Assembly: GCF_004118265.1 (NCBI RefSeq)
Contig: NZ_SDHW01000001.1
Location: forward strand, 1,178,001 to 1,242,000
Source of the DNA: Lacibacter luteus
GTDB taxonomy: Bacteria; Bacteroidota; Bacteroidia; Chitinophagales; Chitinophagaceae
Length of the DNA stretch: 64,000 nt
Reading direction: 5' to 3'
Of the stretch, positions 53,143 through 61,493 are shown piece by piece. The position numbers and the translations under genes are program-made. Each line of letters opens with the position of its first letter. The first letter of the stretch is position 1. Under the pieces are notes generated by a model that made no database searches, was not told where the DNA came from, and was given only the letters and a program-made list of their open reading frames with translations.

Positions 53143-55158
53143 TTATTTGAAATTATTTTTTGGCGGGCGTATAAAGTCGAGCGGATTTTTTCTGAAATAG
53201 CGCCATAGAATACCCAAGAACTCCGGATAATCTTTCAGCTTAATACCTCTTGACTTAACAGCAACAAAAAAAGCAAAACCAAAGCTTACAAAAAAGTTGA
53301 GAAAGCCAATTAATGCAACACCCAAAATTATAATGCTCATATATGCCCAATCAACTGGCTTATCCATTCCAAAAAAACCAATGGCAGTATTACCGGCAGC
53401 AATCGTAATGTGCCGGATGTCGAAAGGAATGCCGAATATCTTTCCTATAAATGAAGCCATACCAAGAAAGAAACCAAGTGATACACTACCGGCAATAGAT
53501 CCTAAATTATTTTCTACAGTATTTGCCAGCCAGTTCAATTGCTTTTTACCTAAACTATGGTGCAAGGCTGGATGTTGTTGAATACGTTGCGGCAGTTGTG
53601 CATACACAACATAGTTTTCTACCCAACCGGCAATCAATCCGCTTAAAAACAAAAAGAACCCTGTAAAACAGGCAAACAGTAATGCGAGACTTTTAAACGG
53701 ATGTTGTGCCTGTAATAAAGCTGTTGCTGCATCGCCTTCCGCAATCATAATTCCGGTTGCTTTGTAAAACAACATTGCAAGCAGATAGGTTAACGGAAAA
53801 ACAATAATGAGGTTACCGATAAAAGATGCTATCTGGCTTCGTGAAACCTGCGCAACTGTTACAGCAAGATTGTCAAGATCGGGTCGGCCTTTAAGTTTTG
53901 AACTATCGAGCGAACTTGCAACAGACGATGCTGTAAACGCAGGTTGTTTTGTTGCCAGTGTTGAACCTGTTGCCTGTATTAATAAAAATCCAAGACTGTA
54001 GTTTGTACTGTATGCAACGCCTTGCCAAAAAGGAGCCAATGTTATTTTGCCGAGCAGGTTTTTTGTTATTGCAATAAAGGAAATGATAAAGCCCCCTCCC
54101 ATTGCGCTGAGGAAAATGCGATTGAATTCTGATTTGGTTTTTGTAATAAATGTTTCACCTTTTTTACCGCCATGTTCCGATATCTGGTAAGCCAGTAACC
54201 CCATGTTCTGCGAAAGAAATTCGCCCAAACTGTTTTTCCTGTTTTGATTACGTACTACTGTTATGAAATAAGTAATAAACCGATCGATATCAAAACGCTT
54301 ATCGTTATCTACTGCATCTAAAATTAACAGCATACGTTCTACATGCTGCTCCATACGTGTAAGCAAAAATGTTTCTGCAAGGCTTGTACCTACACTCCGG
54401 CGGTGTTCTTTGATCCAGATAATACTTTGTGAGCAATTATGTAACGCTTCAAAAATACCTGCTGCCAATACCTTTTCATCCTGCAGGTTATGGGTTCCTT
54501 TTTTTCTTTCTATTAACAGATTTATCAATCTGTTCTGTTCAAGAAAAGGAAATGCTGCATCGCTTACGAGGTTGTGTTGTTTTGTAATTTCTTTTTCAAG
54601 CCCCATCATCGATAAACGGTACGATAATGTTTGCATAGCTTCGAGCAGCTGATGATTTAAAGCCTTCTCATGCAGATCAACCTCAAAGCCTAAACGTTCA
54701 AAAAAAGAAGACCATAGTTGCGAATCGATCTTCTCCATCCATACATAATCGTTCCTTTTATAAAAAATACGTTCAATAACATATAAGAAATCCGATGGCT
54801 GTAGCAGTGCCGGAATTATTTTGTGCTTTACTTTAGATGTAAGCTCCTGTATAAATCCACGGGAACTCAATAAACCGCTTTCGGTTAATGCTGTTGAAAG
54901 GTTACTATTGTTAAACTGCGAAAGCAAAGCTCTGCGAAGAGAAAACAACAGCGACTTATCTTCCTGCAACTGAAATAAAAATGCCTGGAACTTTAATTCG
55001 GCCTCCTCTTTATTATCGGCATCAGCAGGCCGTACTTTCCGAAACAACTCTACCAAAAAATCGAGCCCCCTGTTGGTGCTGTTGATAGACAGCACAACAG
55101 CCTTCCCTTGTACGGGCGAGTCCTGGGCTTTCTTTTTAGGCAGAAGTCTGAATTTCAT
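53143..55158 (-). CDS. Large multi-pass membrane protein of the site-specific recombinase (PF10136-like) family
   Basis: This 671-residue protein matches the family named after gonococcal Gcr. The first 330 residues are soluble and helical; the C-terminal half has six or more membrane helices with family blocks KQPAFTASSVASSLDSS, FTGFFLFLSGLIAGWVENY and HITIAAGNTAIGFFG. No tyrosine or serine recombinase active site is visible (no RHRY set, no resolvase Ser motif), so the recombinase name is doubtful. It stands alone next to tRNA-Val; no mobile-element boundaries are seen. Confidence 0.82.
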   Translation of the reverse strand: MKFRLLPKKKAQDSPVQGKAVVLSINSTNRGLDFLVELFRKVRPADADNKEEAELKFQAFLFQLQEDKSLLFSLRRALLSQFNNSNLSTALTESGLLSSRGFIQELTSKVKHKIIPALLQPSDFLYVIERIFYKRNDYVWMEKIDSQLWSSFFERLGFEVDLHEKALNHQLLEAMQTLSYRLSMMGLEKEITKQHNLVSDAAFPFLEQNRLINLLIERKKGTHNLQDEKVLAAGIFEALHNCSQSIIWIKEHRRSVGTSLAETFLLTRMEQHVERMLLILDAVDNDKRFDIDRFITYFITVVRNQNRKNSLGEFLSQNMGLLAYQISEHGGKKGETFITKTKSEFNRIFLSAMGGGFIISFIAITKNLLGKITLAPFWQGVAYSTNYSLGFLLIQATGSTLATKQPAFTASSVASSLDSSKLKGRPDLDNLAVTVAQVSRSQIASFIGNLIIVFPLTYLLAMLFYKATGIMIAEGDAATALLQAQHPFKSLALLFACFTGFFLFLSGLIAGWVENYVVYAQLPQRIQQHPALHHSLGKKQLNWLANTVENNLGSIAGSVSLGFFLGMASFIGKIFGIPFDIRHITIAAGNTAIGFFGMDKPVDWAYMSIIILGVALIGFLNFFVSFGFAFFVAVKSRGIKLKDYPEFLGILWRYFRKNPLDFIRPPKNNFK

Positions 55159-55251
55159 ACGTTTATTTTACAATCAACCATCATTAGACAATTAACGTAC
55201 CATTTTAGTTGCGCTAAGTACCGAAAGAATTGTTTATTTATTTTCTCTTTT

Positions 55252-55259
55252 TAAATTTG
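55252..55259 (+). promoter_or_regulatory. -7 promoter element for clpS (TAAATTTG)
   Basis: TAAATTTG, then TGTG, then ATG 55264. This spacing predicts a leaderless clpS mRNA and argues for ATG 55264 rather than GTG 55261. Confidence 0.55.
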
Positions 55260-55263
55260 TGTG

Positions 55264-55557
55264 ATGGCGCAAATTTCTACCCATACAAAAGAATTTGAAG
55301 AAACGGATGTATTAACCGATGTGGAAGAGCCCTGCCACTTAATTATGTGGAACGATGAGGTAAACACATTTGAGTGGGTTATTGAAACCTTGATCGACAT
55401 TTGTGATCATTCTCCCGAACAGGCAGAGCAATGTGCCTGGATTATTCATACAAAAGGAAAATACGCCGTTAAAAACGGCTCGTACGATGATTTAAAACCG
55501 CTTTGCGATGCCATTACCGAACGTGGTATTGGTGCAACAGTTGAAGCCATTGTTTGA
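55264..55557 (+). CDS. clpS: ATP-dependent Clp protease adaptor ClpS
   Basis: This 97-residue adaptor has the ClpS core: CHLIMWNDEVNTFEWVIETL with the Asn-Asp pair that binds the substrate N-terminal amine, and CAWIIHTKGKYAV with the conserved His. ClpS hands proteins with N-degron residues (Leu, Phe, Tyr, Trp) to ClpAP or ClpCP. The next gene, 35 bases on, is aat, which adds such residues, so the two form an N-degron unit. Confidence 0.95.
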   Translation: MAQISTHTKEFEETDVLTDVEEPCHLIMWNDEVNTFEWVIETLIDICDHSPEQAEQCAWIIHTKGKYAVKNGSYDDLKPLCDAITERGIGATVEAIV

Positions 55558-55592
55558 TCTGTCGTTTTATTTTCTTTTACCTTATTTGATAC

Positions 55593-56237
55593 ATGAACGT
55601 CGCCCTTCTTACAGATGAATTATGGTTTCCTTCTGCAGAAAAAGCAAAAGCAAACGGCTTACTTGCTATTGGCGGCGATTTAAGAACTGATCGCTTATTA
55701 CTCGCCTACCGAAGTGGCATTTTTCCCTGGTTTAACGATGATGAGCCGCCGCTATGGTGGTGCCCCGATCCCCGGTGCGTTGTTTTTCCCGATGAACTTT
55801 ACATCAGCAAAAGCATGCAGCAATTATTAAAACGAAATGCATTTGAGTTTCGCTTTAATACTGCTTTTAAAGAAGTAATTCATTTATGCGGACAAACACG
55901 TAAGCTTATTGAAGGAACATGGATAACCAATGAGATTGAAGAAGCTTATTGCAAGCTGCATAACTTGGGCTATGCATTTAGTGGCGAAGCATGGCTGAAT
56001 AATGAATTGGTTGGTGGCTTATATGGTTTGCGGATAGGAAATGTTTTTTTTGGCGAAAGCATGTTCAGCAAAGTAAGTAATGCAAGTAAGTATGCCTTTA
56101 TAAAACTTGTGCAACAACTGCAACAGGATGGAGTTGTTTTGATCGATTGCCAGATCTACACGCCCCATCTGGAAAGCCTTGGTGCAAGAATGATCGACCG
56201 AAAGGAGTTTTTGAAAATAACAGCAGCGAATACATAA
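55593..56237 (+). CDS. aat: Leucyl/phenylalanyl-tRNA--protein transferase
   Basis: This 214-residue enzyme moves Leu or Phe from tRNA to N-terminal Lys or Arg of proteins, marking them for ClpS. Family blocks: ELWFPSAEKAKANGLLAIGG, RSGIFPWFNDDEPPLWWCPD with PRCVVFP, GEAWLNNELVGGLYGLRIGN and FFGESMFS. Length is normal. It follows clpS on the same strand. Confidence 0.96.
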   Translation: MNVALLTDELWFPSAEKAKANGLLAIGGDLRTDRLLLAYRSGIFPWFNDDEPPLWWCPDPRCVVFPDELYISKSMQQLLKRNAFEFRFNTAFKEVIHLCGQTRKLIEGTWITNEIEEAYCKLHNLGYAFSGEAWLNNELVGGLYGLRIGNVFFGESMFSKVSNASKYAFIKLVQQLQQDGVVLIDCQIYTPHLESLGARMIDRKEFLKITAANT

Positions 56238-56271
56238 CCGATGAGCGATCATGTATCCGCTGCTTTACTTA

Positions 56272-57183
56272 TTACTGCGTTACTTTTGTTTGTTTAAAAA
56301 ATCCTTTCCTGCGTATCCACCACAAGACAGCAGCAACAAGCATCCACAAAGGCCAGAGATATAACAACCCAATTACAATTTCACCAATAGCTTCCCAACC
56401 ACTGCCTACAGCTTCTTTTATTTTTTGCCAAAAGGTTTCTTCACCCGGTTCCTGCACAGCAGCATTCAGTACCTGGTAATAGGTAAGATTGATGGTACTC
56501 ATTGCAGATGCGTTTGCTAAATAGTTGATGCGGCCTGTTGCACTTTCTATCTGTTCCTGTATATCGTTGATCTCATTTTGAACCTGCAGAATTTCTTCCA
56601 TGTTCTTTGCCTGCTTCAACAGATCGAGGTAGCGAAGACGAACCTGCTTCTTTGCTTCAAGTCTTGAACGGGTATCAACATACTGTGTGGTTACATCGTC
56701 TGAAGAAATATTCTTTTCGTTGATCTTTCCCTCACCATTTGTAAGAAAATCGACTGCTGCCTGAAACTGATCAACCGGTACTTTTAAGGTTACGGTGTTT
56801 TCGATTTTATATTCCGATTCTGTTTGTTGTTCATTGGCAATATAACCACCGAATTTTGCAACTGAAGTATGCAGCAGCTGATTAAACTTGTTATACTCTT
56901 TTACTTCAATATTTAAAGAAGCTGTTTTTACAATCTTCTTGTTCCAGTCGGGTTTGCTTTCAGGAGTTTGCAATGGCGCTTTTGGTTTGCTACTTTGTTG
57001 CGGTGAGCCTGATGCAGGAATCTGTTGAGGCTCTTCATATGCAGCAGAAGAATCTGCAACAGCAATATTGTTGATCGCAATATCTGTAAGAGCAACTGTT
57101 TTTTCTTCCTCCTTTGTATTGGCATAATTGCATGCAGCAACCAGCAGCAGACATACGATGCCTGCGTAAAAATATGTACGCAT
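56272..57183 (-). CDS. DUF4349 lipoprotein
   Basis: This 303-residue protein has a lipoprotein signal (LLLVAACNY) and then a DUF4349 domain: KKIVKTASLNIEVKEYNKF, KFGGYIANEQQTESEY, VTLKVPVDQFQAAVDFL, the coiled coil NMEEILQVQNEINDIQEQIE, and a C-terminal membrane helix (WEAIGEIVIGLLYLWPLWML) ending in a basic tail. This layout is typical for the family, whose function is unknown. Confidence 0.92.
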   Translation of the reverse strand: MRTYFYAGIVCLLLVAACNYANTKEEEKTVALTDIAINNIAVADSSAAYEEPQQIPASGSPQQSSKPKAPLQTPESKPDWNKKIVKTASLNIEVKEYNKFNQLLHTSVAKFGGYIANEQQTESEYKIENTVTLKVPVDQFQAAVDFLTNGEGKINEKNISSDDVTTQYVDTRSRLEAKKQVRLRYLDLLKQAKNMEEILQVQNEINDIQEQIESATGRINYLANASAMSTINLTYYQVLNAAVQEPGEETFWQKIKEAVGSGWEAIGEIVIGLLYLWPLWMLVAAVLWWIRRKGFFKQTKVTQ

Positions 57184-57224
57184 AAAATTGTTTTTAATTG
57201 GATGCAGAATGGTTTGAAATGCAT

Positions 57225-57253
57225 AAGCGCAGGCAATATTGTTGCCTGCGCTT
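57225..57253. other. Strong hairpin between the lipocalin-like and DUF4349 genes
   Basis: AAGCGCAGGCAA (57225-57236) pairs perfectly with TTGCCTGCGCTT (57242-57253). No T-run follows on the minus strand, so it may protect or attenuate the transcript rather than end it. Confidence 0.55.
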
Positions 57254-57259
57254 AGTAGG

Positions 57260-57691
57260 TTACTTTACTTTCTTAAAGAAGAGTGTAACACTATCGCTGC
57301 TCAATAAATGCAGCTGTTCGTTTGTAAGCAACAATACCTGCATGGGTTGCTTTTCCTGTAACGAATCGCCTTCGTTAAAAACAAGATGGGCGCTATCGCT
57401 GAATATATAGTTACGCTTTACAGGAACAACACTATCGTTGAGCAATTGTGTAACCGATCCGTCCTTTGCAAAACGAAATGCATAATTGGTAAGATTGCTG
57501 TCGAGAGCCATTACCAGCAACCCAATACTGTTTGAATCTTTTGCGGCAACTGAATCAATTTTCCAGTCGCCGAGGATGGTTTCAGTATAAGCAACTGTTG
57601 AAGGTTTATCTGTAAGCTTTGGTTTGAAATATACATACAAAGCTCCGCCTGCGGCTGCCAATAGTACGACAGCCAAAATGATTTTTTTCAT
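57260..57691 (-). CDS. Lipocalin-like membrane-anchored protein
   Basis: This 143-residue protein has an N-terminal hydrophobic segment (IILAVVLLAAAGGALYVYF) without a lipobox, so it is probably membrane anchored. The rest is a small beta-barrel with the lipocalin-like start ETILGDWKIDSVAAKDS and strands such as AHLVFNEGDSL. It is unrecognised beyond the fold. It precedes the DUF4349 gene on the same strand with a hairpin in between. Confidence 0.72.
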   Translation of the reverse strand: MKKIILAVVLLAAAGGALYVYFKPKLTDKPSTVAYTETILGDWKIDSVAAKDSNSIGLLVMALDSNLTNYAFRFAKDGSVTQLLNDSVVPVKRNYIFSDSAHLVFNEGDSLQEKQPMQVLLLTNEQLHLLSSDSVTLFFKKVK

Positions 57692-57859
57692 TTTGATAAG
57701 TTTAATTGTTTAAGAAGAGAAGAGAGATGCAGGAGCAGCGAAGTACTTGCTGAATTCATTTGCCGGCGTGCAAATCATTCAACTGCTGATGTATCGTTCA
57801 TAAGTAATGATTGATACCACTAACTGTAAAATGTAACCGAAGCTAATTGTTAAAGAATG

Positions 57860-57968
57860 CTAAGAGTTTTAAAAAGAGGAAGAAGAAAAAGAGTAGCCTT
57901 AATTAAGCTGCATAAAAAAGGAGTTGCTTTACAACTCCTTTACTCTTTTCACTTATTTAAACTCTTAG
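57860..57968. repeat. Long imperfect inverted repeat below the EVE gene
   Basis: CTAAGAGTTT (57860-57869) pairs with AAACTCTTAG (57959-57968), and further inside AAAAGAGTA pairs with TACTCTTTT. The structure encloses the terminator hairpin at 57914-57941. The rest of the 278-base gap 57692-57969 shows no gene. Confidence 0.55.
57912..57941 (-). terminator. Terminator after the EVE gene
   Basis: AAAGGAGTTG (57917-57926) pairs with CAACTCCTTT (57932-57941), with a T-run on the minus strand (plus-strand As 57913-57918). Confidence 0.75.
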
Positions 57969-57969
57969 C

Positions 57970-58377
57970 TTATTCACCTGCCAGCTCCAACACAATCTTC
58001 CATTCTTCATCTGTTACTTTACCCACACTTAAACGACCCAAGCGTAACAGGTCCATATTCGTCAACCGTTTATCGGCTTTCATCTGCGCAAGCGTTACAG
58101 GCTTTTTTATTTTACGCACAGGTTTAAAATCAACAACTACCCACGCATCTTCGTCTGTCGTTGGATCCTGGTATGCTTCTTTCACCACTTTTGCAATACC
58201 TACAATTTCCAATCCTTCGTTGCTGTGATAAAAGAACACCTCATCCCCTTTCTTCATATCACGGAGATTGTTACGTGCAGCATAGTTACGCACACCATCC
58301 CAAAACGTTTGCTTGTCTTTTACAAACTGATCCCAGCTGTATTTAAACGGTTCTGATTTTATTAACCAATGAGCCAT
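57970..58377 (-). CDS. EVE domain protein
   Basis: This 135-residue protein is one EVE (PUA-like) domain: MAHWLIKSEPFKYSWDQF at the start, WDGVRNYAARNNLRDMKKGD, VFFYHSNEGLEIVGIAKV and the end LRLGRLSVGKVTDEEW. EVE domains bind modified bases in nucleic acids, and relatives fused to McrB-type GTPases act in defence. This copy is alone, the common housekeeping form (like human THYN1). Confidence 0.94.
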   Translation of the reverse strand: MAHWLIKSEPFKYSWDQFVKDKQTFWDGVRNYAARNNLRDMKKGDEVFFYHSNEGLEIVGIAKVVKEAYQDPTTDEDAWVVVDFKPVRKIKKPVTLAQMKADKRLTNMDLLRLGRLSVGKVTDEEWKIVLELAGE

Positions 58378-58380
58378 ATA

Positions 58381-58445
58381 ATAATTGATAATTGTGTAAT
58401 TAAAAATGGATAATTATCGAGGAGGTAAATTATCAATTATCCATT
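58381..58445 (-). repeat. AT-rich nested palindromes before the EVE gene
   Basis: Two overlapping inverted repeats: ATAATTGATAATT (58381-58393) with AATTATCAATTAT (58428-58440), and AATGGATAATT (58405-58415) with AATTATCCATT (58435-58445). On the minus strand the second is followed by TTTTAATT, so it may also terminate the lutA transcript. The unit TAATGGATAATTGATAATT looks like a dispersed intergenic repeat. Confidence 0.6.
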
Positions 58446-58464
58446 AAAAGATTATCGATTTCTT

Positions 58465-59184
58465 TTACCATCCATTCGCCAATACATCGGCTAAATGCAA
58501 TGTGCGGAGATTATGTCCTTTCTGTTTAATATAACCTTCGAGGTGCATTAAACAACTAAGATCGGTAGAGATCATGTACTGAGCTCCTGTAGCTAATGCA
58601 TTGTTCACTTTTTGATCGGCCATAGCTACAGAGATCGGCTCAAACTTTACTGCAAAGGTTCCACCAAAACCACAACAGGTTTCAACATCGTTCATTTCAA
58701 CAAGCTCAAGTCCTTCTACATTGTTGAGCAGTTTACGTGGTCCTTCTTTGATCTTGCATTCACGCAAACCGGCACAGCTATCATGATAAGTAGCTTTACC
58801 CTCCAGTTTTGCACCAACATTTTCCACCTTCAACACATCGGTTAAAAACTCACTGAATTCGTAGAGACGTTTACTTAAATCCTTTACTTCGTTGTGAACA
58901 GATGAGTTGTCGAATATTTTTGAGTAATAGTTACGTACAAAGCCTGTGCAAGATGCACTGGGAGCTAAAATAAAATCAGAGCCGGAGAAATCTTTCAGGA
59001 ATTTTGTTGCCACATCTTTACACTCGTGCTGGAAACCTGCATTAAAAGCCGGCTGTCCGCAACAGGTTTGATTGGCATTGTAATGAACTGTACAACCAAG
59101 CTTCTCCAACACCTTTACCATATTAAAGGCGGTTTGCGGATACAACTGATCTACAAAGCATGGTATAAACAACTGTACATTCAT
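58465..59184 (-). CDS. lutA: LutA-type Fe-S oxidoreductase subunit
   Basis: This 239-residue protein has two CCG-type domains (cysteine-rich, DUF224): QTCCGQPAFNAG with an upstream PCF, and VETCCGFGGTFAV with HDSCAGLREC. These bind a non-cubane 4Fe-4S cluster in LutA, HdrB and GlpC. LutABC oxidises lactate; lutB and lutC are not in the window after this gene, so the lactate role is inference. It lies 22 bases after ribH on the same strand. Confidence 0.9.
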   Translation of the reverse strand: MNVQLFIPCFVDQLYPQTAFNMVKVLEKLGCTVHYNANQTCCGQPAFNAGFQHECKDVATKFLKDFSGSDFILAPSASCTGFVRNYYSKIFDNSSVHNEVKDLSKRLYEFSEFLTDVLKVENVGAKLEGKATYHDSCAGLRECKIKEGPRKLLNNVEGLELVEMNDVETCCGFGGTFAVKFEPISVAMADQKVNNALATGAQYMISTDLSCLMHLEGYIKQKGHNLRTLHLADVLANGW

Positions 59185-59206
59185 ATAACGGTTACAACTC
59201 TGCTTT

Positions 59207-59713
59207 TTATTTTCTTAATGAGGTATTGAGGGCAATCATCTTTAACGCTGTTAAGGCAGCTTCTTCGCCTTTATGTCCGTGTTTACCACCAATCCGTTCC
59301 AATGCCTGCTCCTGGTTTTCTACTGTAAGAATGCCAAAGATCGTTGGCACCTGTATCAACAGGTTCAGCTGTGTTACTGCATCTGTTACTGTTTTACATA
59401 CATAATCGAAATGCGGTGTATCGCCACGAATTACACAACCAAGTGTAATAAATGCATGTGGTCTTGTTCCCAGATGTCTCGACTTACTTTCCCAGTAAGC
59501 TTTAACAGCAAAACCTATTTCCACTGCACCGGGAATCGTTACAGTAACAACCTGTTTAACTCCGTATTCATCCAGTACCTTTCTGCAACCCTTTTCCAGT
59601 TCATCAATAATGGTTGCATTCCATTCGGTACGTACTAACACAACACAGGCACCCGAAAAATCGTGAGTGCCTGTGTTAAATGCGTATAAATTGCTGTTGC
59701 TAACATCAGCCAT
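59207..59713 (-). CDS. ribH: 6,7-dimethyl-8-ribityllumazine synthase
   Basis: This 168-residue enzyme makes the lumazine precursor of riboflavin. Visible features are VVLVRTEWNATIIDELEKGC (substrate-binding Phe/Trp region), VTVTIPGAVEIGFAV, FITLGCVIRGDTPHFDYVC with the catalytic His, and QVPTIFGILTVENQEQA with GKHGHKGEEAA. Length is near the norm. It lies in the run pdhA, TPR protein, ribH, lutA. Confidence 0.97.
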   Translation of the reverse strand: MADVSNSNLYAFNTGTHDFSGACVVLVRTEWNATIIDELEKGCRKVLDEYGVKQVVTVTIPGAVEIGFAVKAYWESKSRHLGTRPHAFITLGCVIRGDTPHFDYVCKTVTDAVTQLNLLIQVPTIFGILTVENQEQALERIGGKHGHKGEEAALTALKMIALNTSLRK

Positions 59714-59735
59714 AGTAAAATGGGTTTAGCATTTT

Positions 59736-60425
59736 TTAGTCGTTTGAAACAACACCCAAGCGTGCAAGAAATTTATCGGCCTGACCTGCACCGTTTGATC
59801 TTGGATATTTTTCTTTCAATGCTTTTAATAAATCTGCAGCCTTTTCTTTATTACCTACTGCTTCATAAGCCATTGCTGCACGTAACAGATTTTCCGATGA
59901 AGTGAATTCATCTTTCTCGTTCAGCTTTGCAGCTTTTTCGTACATAGCCGGACCTTTATCTTTCTTATCGGTGCTCATATAAGCATCACCTAACATGCGC
60001 CATGCAGCGCTTTGTATTTGTGTTGCATCGGTAGAAAAATCTTCGAGGTGCTTAATAGCATTGTTATAATCTTCTTTGCGGAGATAGATAGCGCCTGCAT
60101 AATAATTTGCAAGGTTTGCAGCTTTCGTTCCGCTGTAGTTTTTAATGATCTTAAGGAAACCTGCGTTAGGGCCATCGCCGTTTAATGCCTGGTTTAATGA
60201 ATCCTGTGCGAAATACATCTGAGCACGGCTCATTGCATCGTTTGCTTTTGATTCCTTCGGACCTACAACAAAGTTTTTATATGCGAGGTAACCACCTGCC
60301 AATAAAATAATCAAACCACCAACATAAGTGATTGGTTTAGAAAAACGACCCCAGAACCCCTTTACTTGTTTAATGGCTTCCACATCGTTGAGTTCCTGTG
60401 CCGTTGTTTTTTTTGTTTCTGACAT
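59736..60425 (-). CDS. Membrane-anchored TPR protein (YfgM-like)
   Basis: This 229-residue protein has one membrane helix (about residues 33-52, ITYVGGLIILLAGGYLAYKNF) and a periplasmic series of TPR repeats (AANLANYYAGAIYLRKEDYN, QSAAWRMLGDAYMSTDKKDK, NLLRAAMAYEAVGNKEKAAD). The layout resembles YfgM, a chaperone partner of the Sec translocon, but may be general. It lies between pdhA (54 bases) and ribH (22 bases). Confidence 0.88.
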   Translation of the reverse strand: MSETKKTTAQELNDVEAIKQVKGFWGRFSKPITYVGGLIILLAGGYLAYKNFVVGPKESKANDAMSRAQMYFAQDSLNQALNGDGPNAGFLKIIKNYSGTKAANLANYYAGAIYLRKEDYNNAIKHLEDFSTDATQIQSAAWRMLGDAYMSTDKKDKGPAMYEKAAKLNEKDEFTSSENLLRAAMAYEAVGNKEKAADLLKALKEKYPRSNGAGQADKFLARLGVVSND

Positions 60426-60479
60426 TTTGTATTTGTTCTGATTGAATTGAATATAGCTAAAGCTTCGTTATGCTAAATA

Positions 60480-61472
60480 TTAGTCTACAATGAACGGATA
60501 GTTCTGATCAATATAAACATCCTTCAGCAGTTCATCTTCAGTTGGCCATGGGCTTTCTTCAGCAAACTTCACACACTCTTCCACTTCTACACGAACACGC
60601 TCATTGATTGCTTCAATTTCTGCTTCGCTTACACCAAATACTTCCAATAATTTTTGTTTTGAAGTTTCAATTGGGTCACGTTGTTTGTATTCTTCTACCT
60701 CGTCTTTAGAACGATATTTCTGCGGATCACTCATTGAGTGACCTTTATAACGGTAGGTTTTAATTTCCAGTAAAGTTGGCCCTTCGCCAGCTCTGCCACG
60801 TTTTACCGCACGTGCAACAGCTTCATGTACCGCTTCAGGATCCATACCATCAATACTGTCTGCAGGCATTTCGTATGCATCAGCCAGTTTATAAATATCA
60901 ACCACATTACTTGTACGGGTTACAGAAGTACCCATTGCATAGTTGTTATTTTCACAAATAAAAATAACCGGCAGCTTCCAAAGCATTGCCAGGTTAAACG
61001 TTTCGTGCAACATACCCTGGCGGGCAGCACCATCACCAAAAAATGCAAGTGTAACATTGTCGTTACCGTTGTACTTATCGGCAAATGCCAATCCTGCACC
61101 GGTACCAATTTGTGCACCCACAATACCATGACCGCCAAAGAAGCCAACATCTGCACCAAAAAAGTGCATACTGCCACCTTTACCTTTTGAACAGCCTGTA
61201 GCTTTACCAAACATTTCAGCCATACAAGACTTTGCACTTACGCCCTTTGCAATAGCTAAAGCATGATCACGATAAGCTGTGATCATTTTATCTTCAGGCT
61301 TGGTAGCTGTCATACATCCTGCTGCAATGGCTTCCTGGCCAATGTAGAGGTGACAAAAACCACGGATCTTTTGCATTCCATAAAGTTGACCTGTTTTTTC
61401 TTCAAAACGGCGGAGGAGCAGCATTAACTCGTACCAGTAGAGATATGTTTCTTTCGTGAATTTAGTGGCCAC
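60480..61472 (-). CDS. pdhA: Pyruvate dehydrogenase E1 component, alpha subunit
   Basis: This 330-residue protein binds thiamine diphosphate: the motif GDGAARQGMLHETFNLAMLW continues to FICENNNYAMGTS. MLLLRRFEEKTGQLYGMQKI, GFCHLYIGQEAIAAG and YRYKGHSMSDPQKYR (phosphorylation-loop region in mitochondrial relatives) are typical of E1 alpha. It needs an E1 beta subunit, which is not next to it. An exact TATCTTTG promoter lies 22 bases upstream of its ATG. Confidence 0.96.
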   Translation of the reverse strand: MATKFTKETYLYWYELMLLLRRFEEKTGQLYGMQKIRGFCHLYIGQEAIAAGCMTATKPEDKMITAYRDHALAIAKGVSAKSCMAEMFGKATGCSKGKGGSMHFFGADVGFFGGHGIVGAQIGTGAGLAFADKYNGNDNVTLAFFGDGAARQGMLHETFNLAMLWKLPVIFICENNNYAMGTSVTRTSNVVDIYKLADAYEMPADSIDGMDPEAVHEAVARAVKRGRAGEGPTLLEIKTYRYKGHSMSDPQKYRSKDEVEEYKQRDPIETSKQKLLEVFGVSEAEIEAINERVRVEVEECVKFAEESPWPTEDELLKDVYIDQNYPFIVD

Positions 61473-61493
61473 GTCGTAATTTTTTTAGAGTGG

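Noticed and set aside
53143-55158. Mobile element or integrase beside tRNA-Val
   Set aside because: The family name says recombinase, but the sequence is a membrane protein without catalytic motifs, and no tRNA-derived direct repeat was seen nearby.
57970-58377. EVE protein as part of a defence island
   Set aside because: It is a lone single-domain protein among housekeeping genes; no McrB-like or other defence gene is near.
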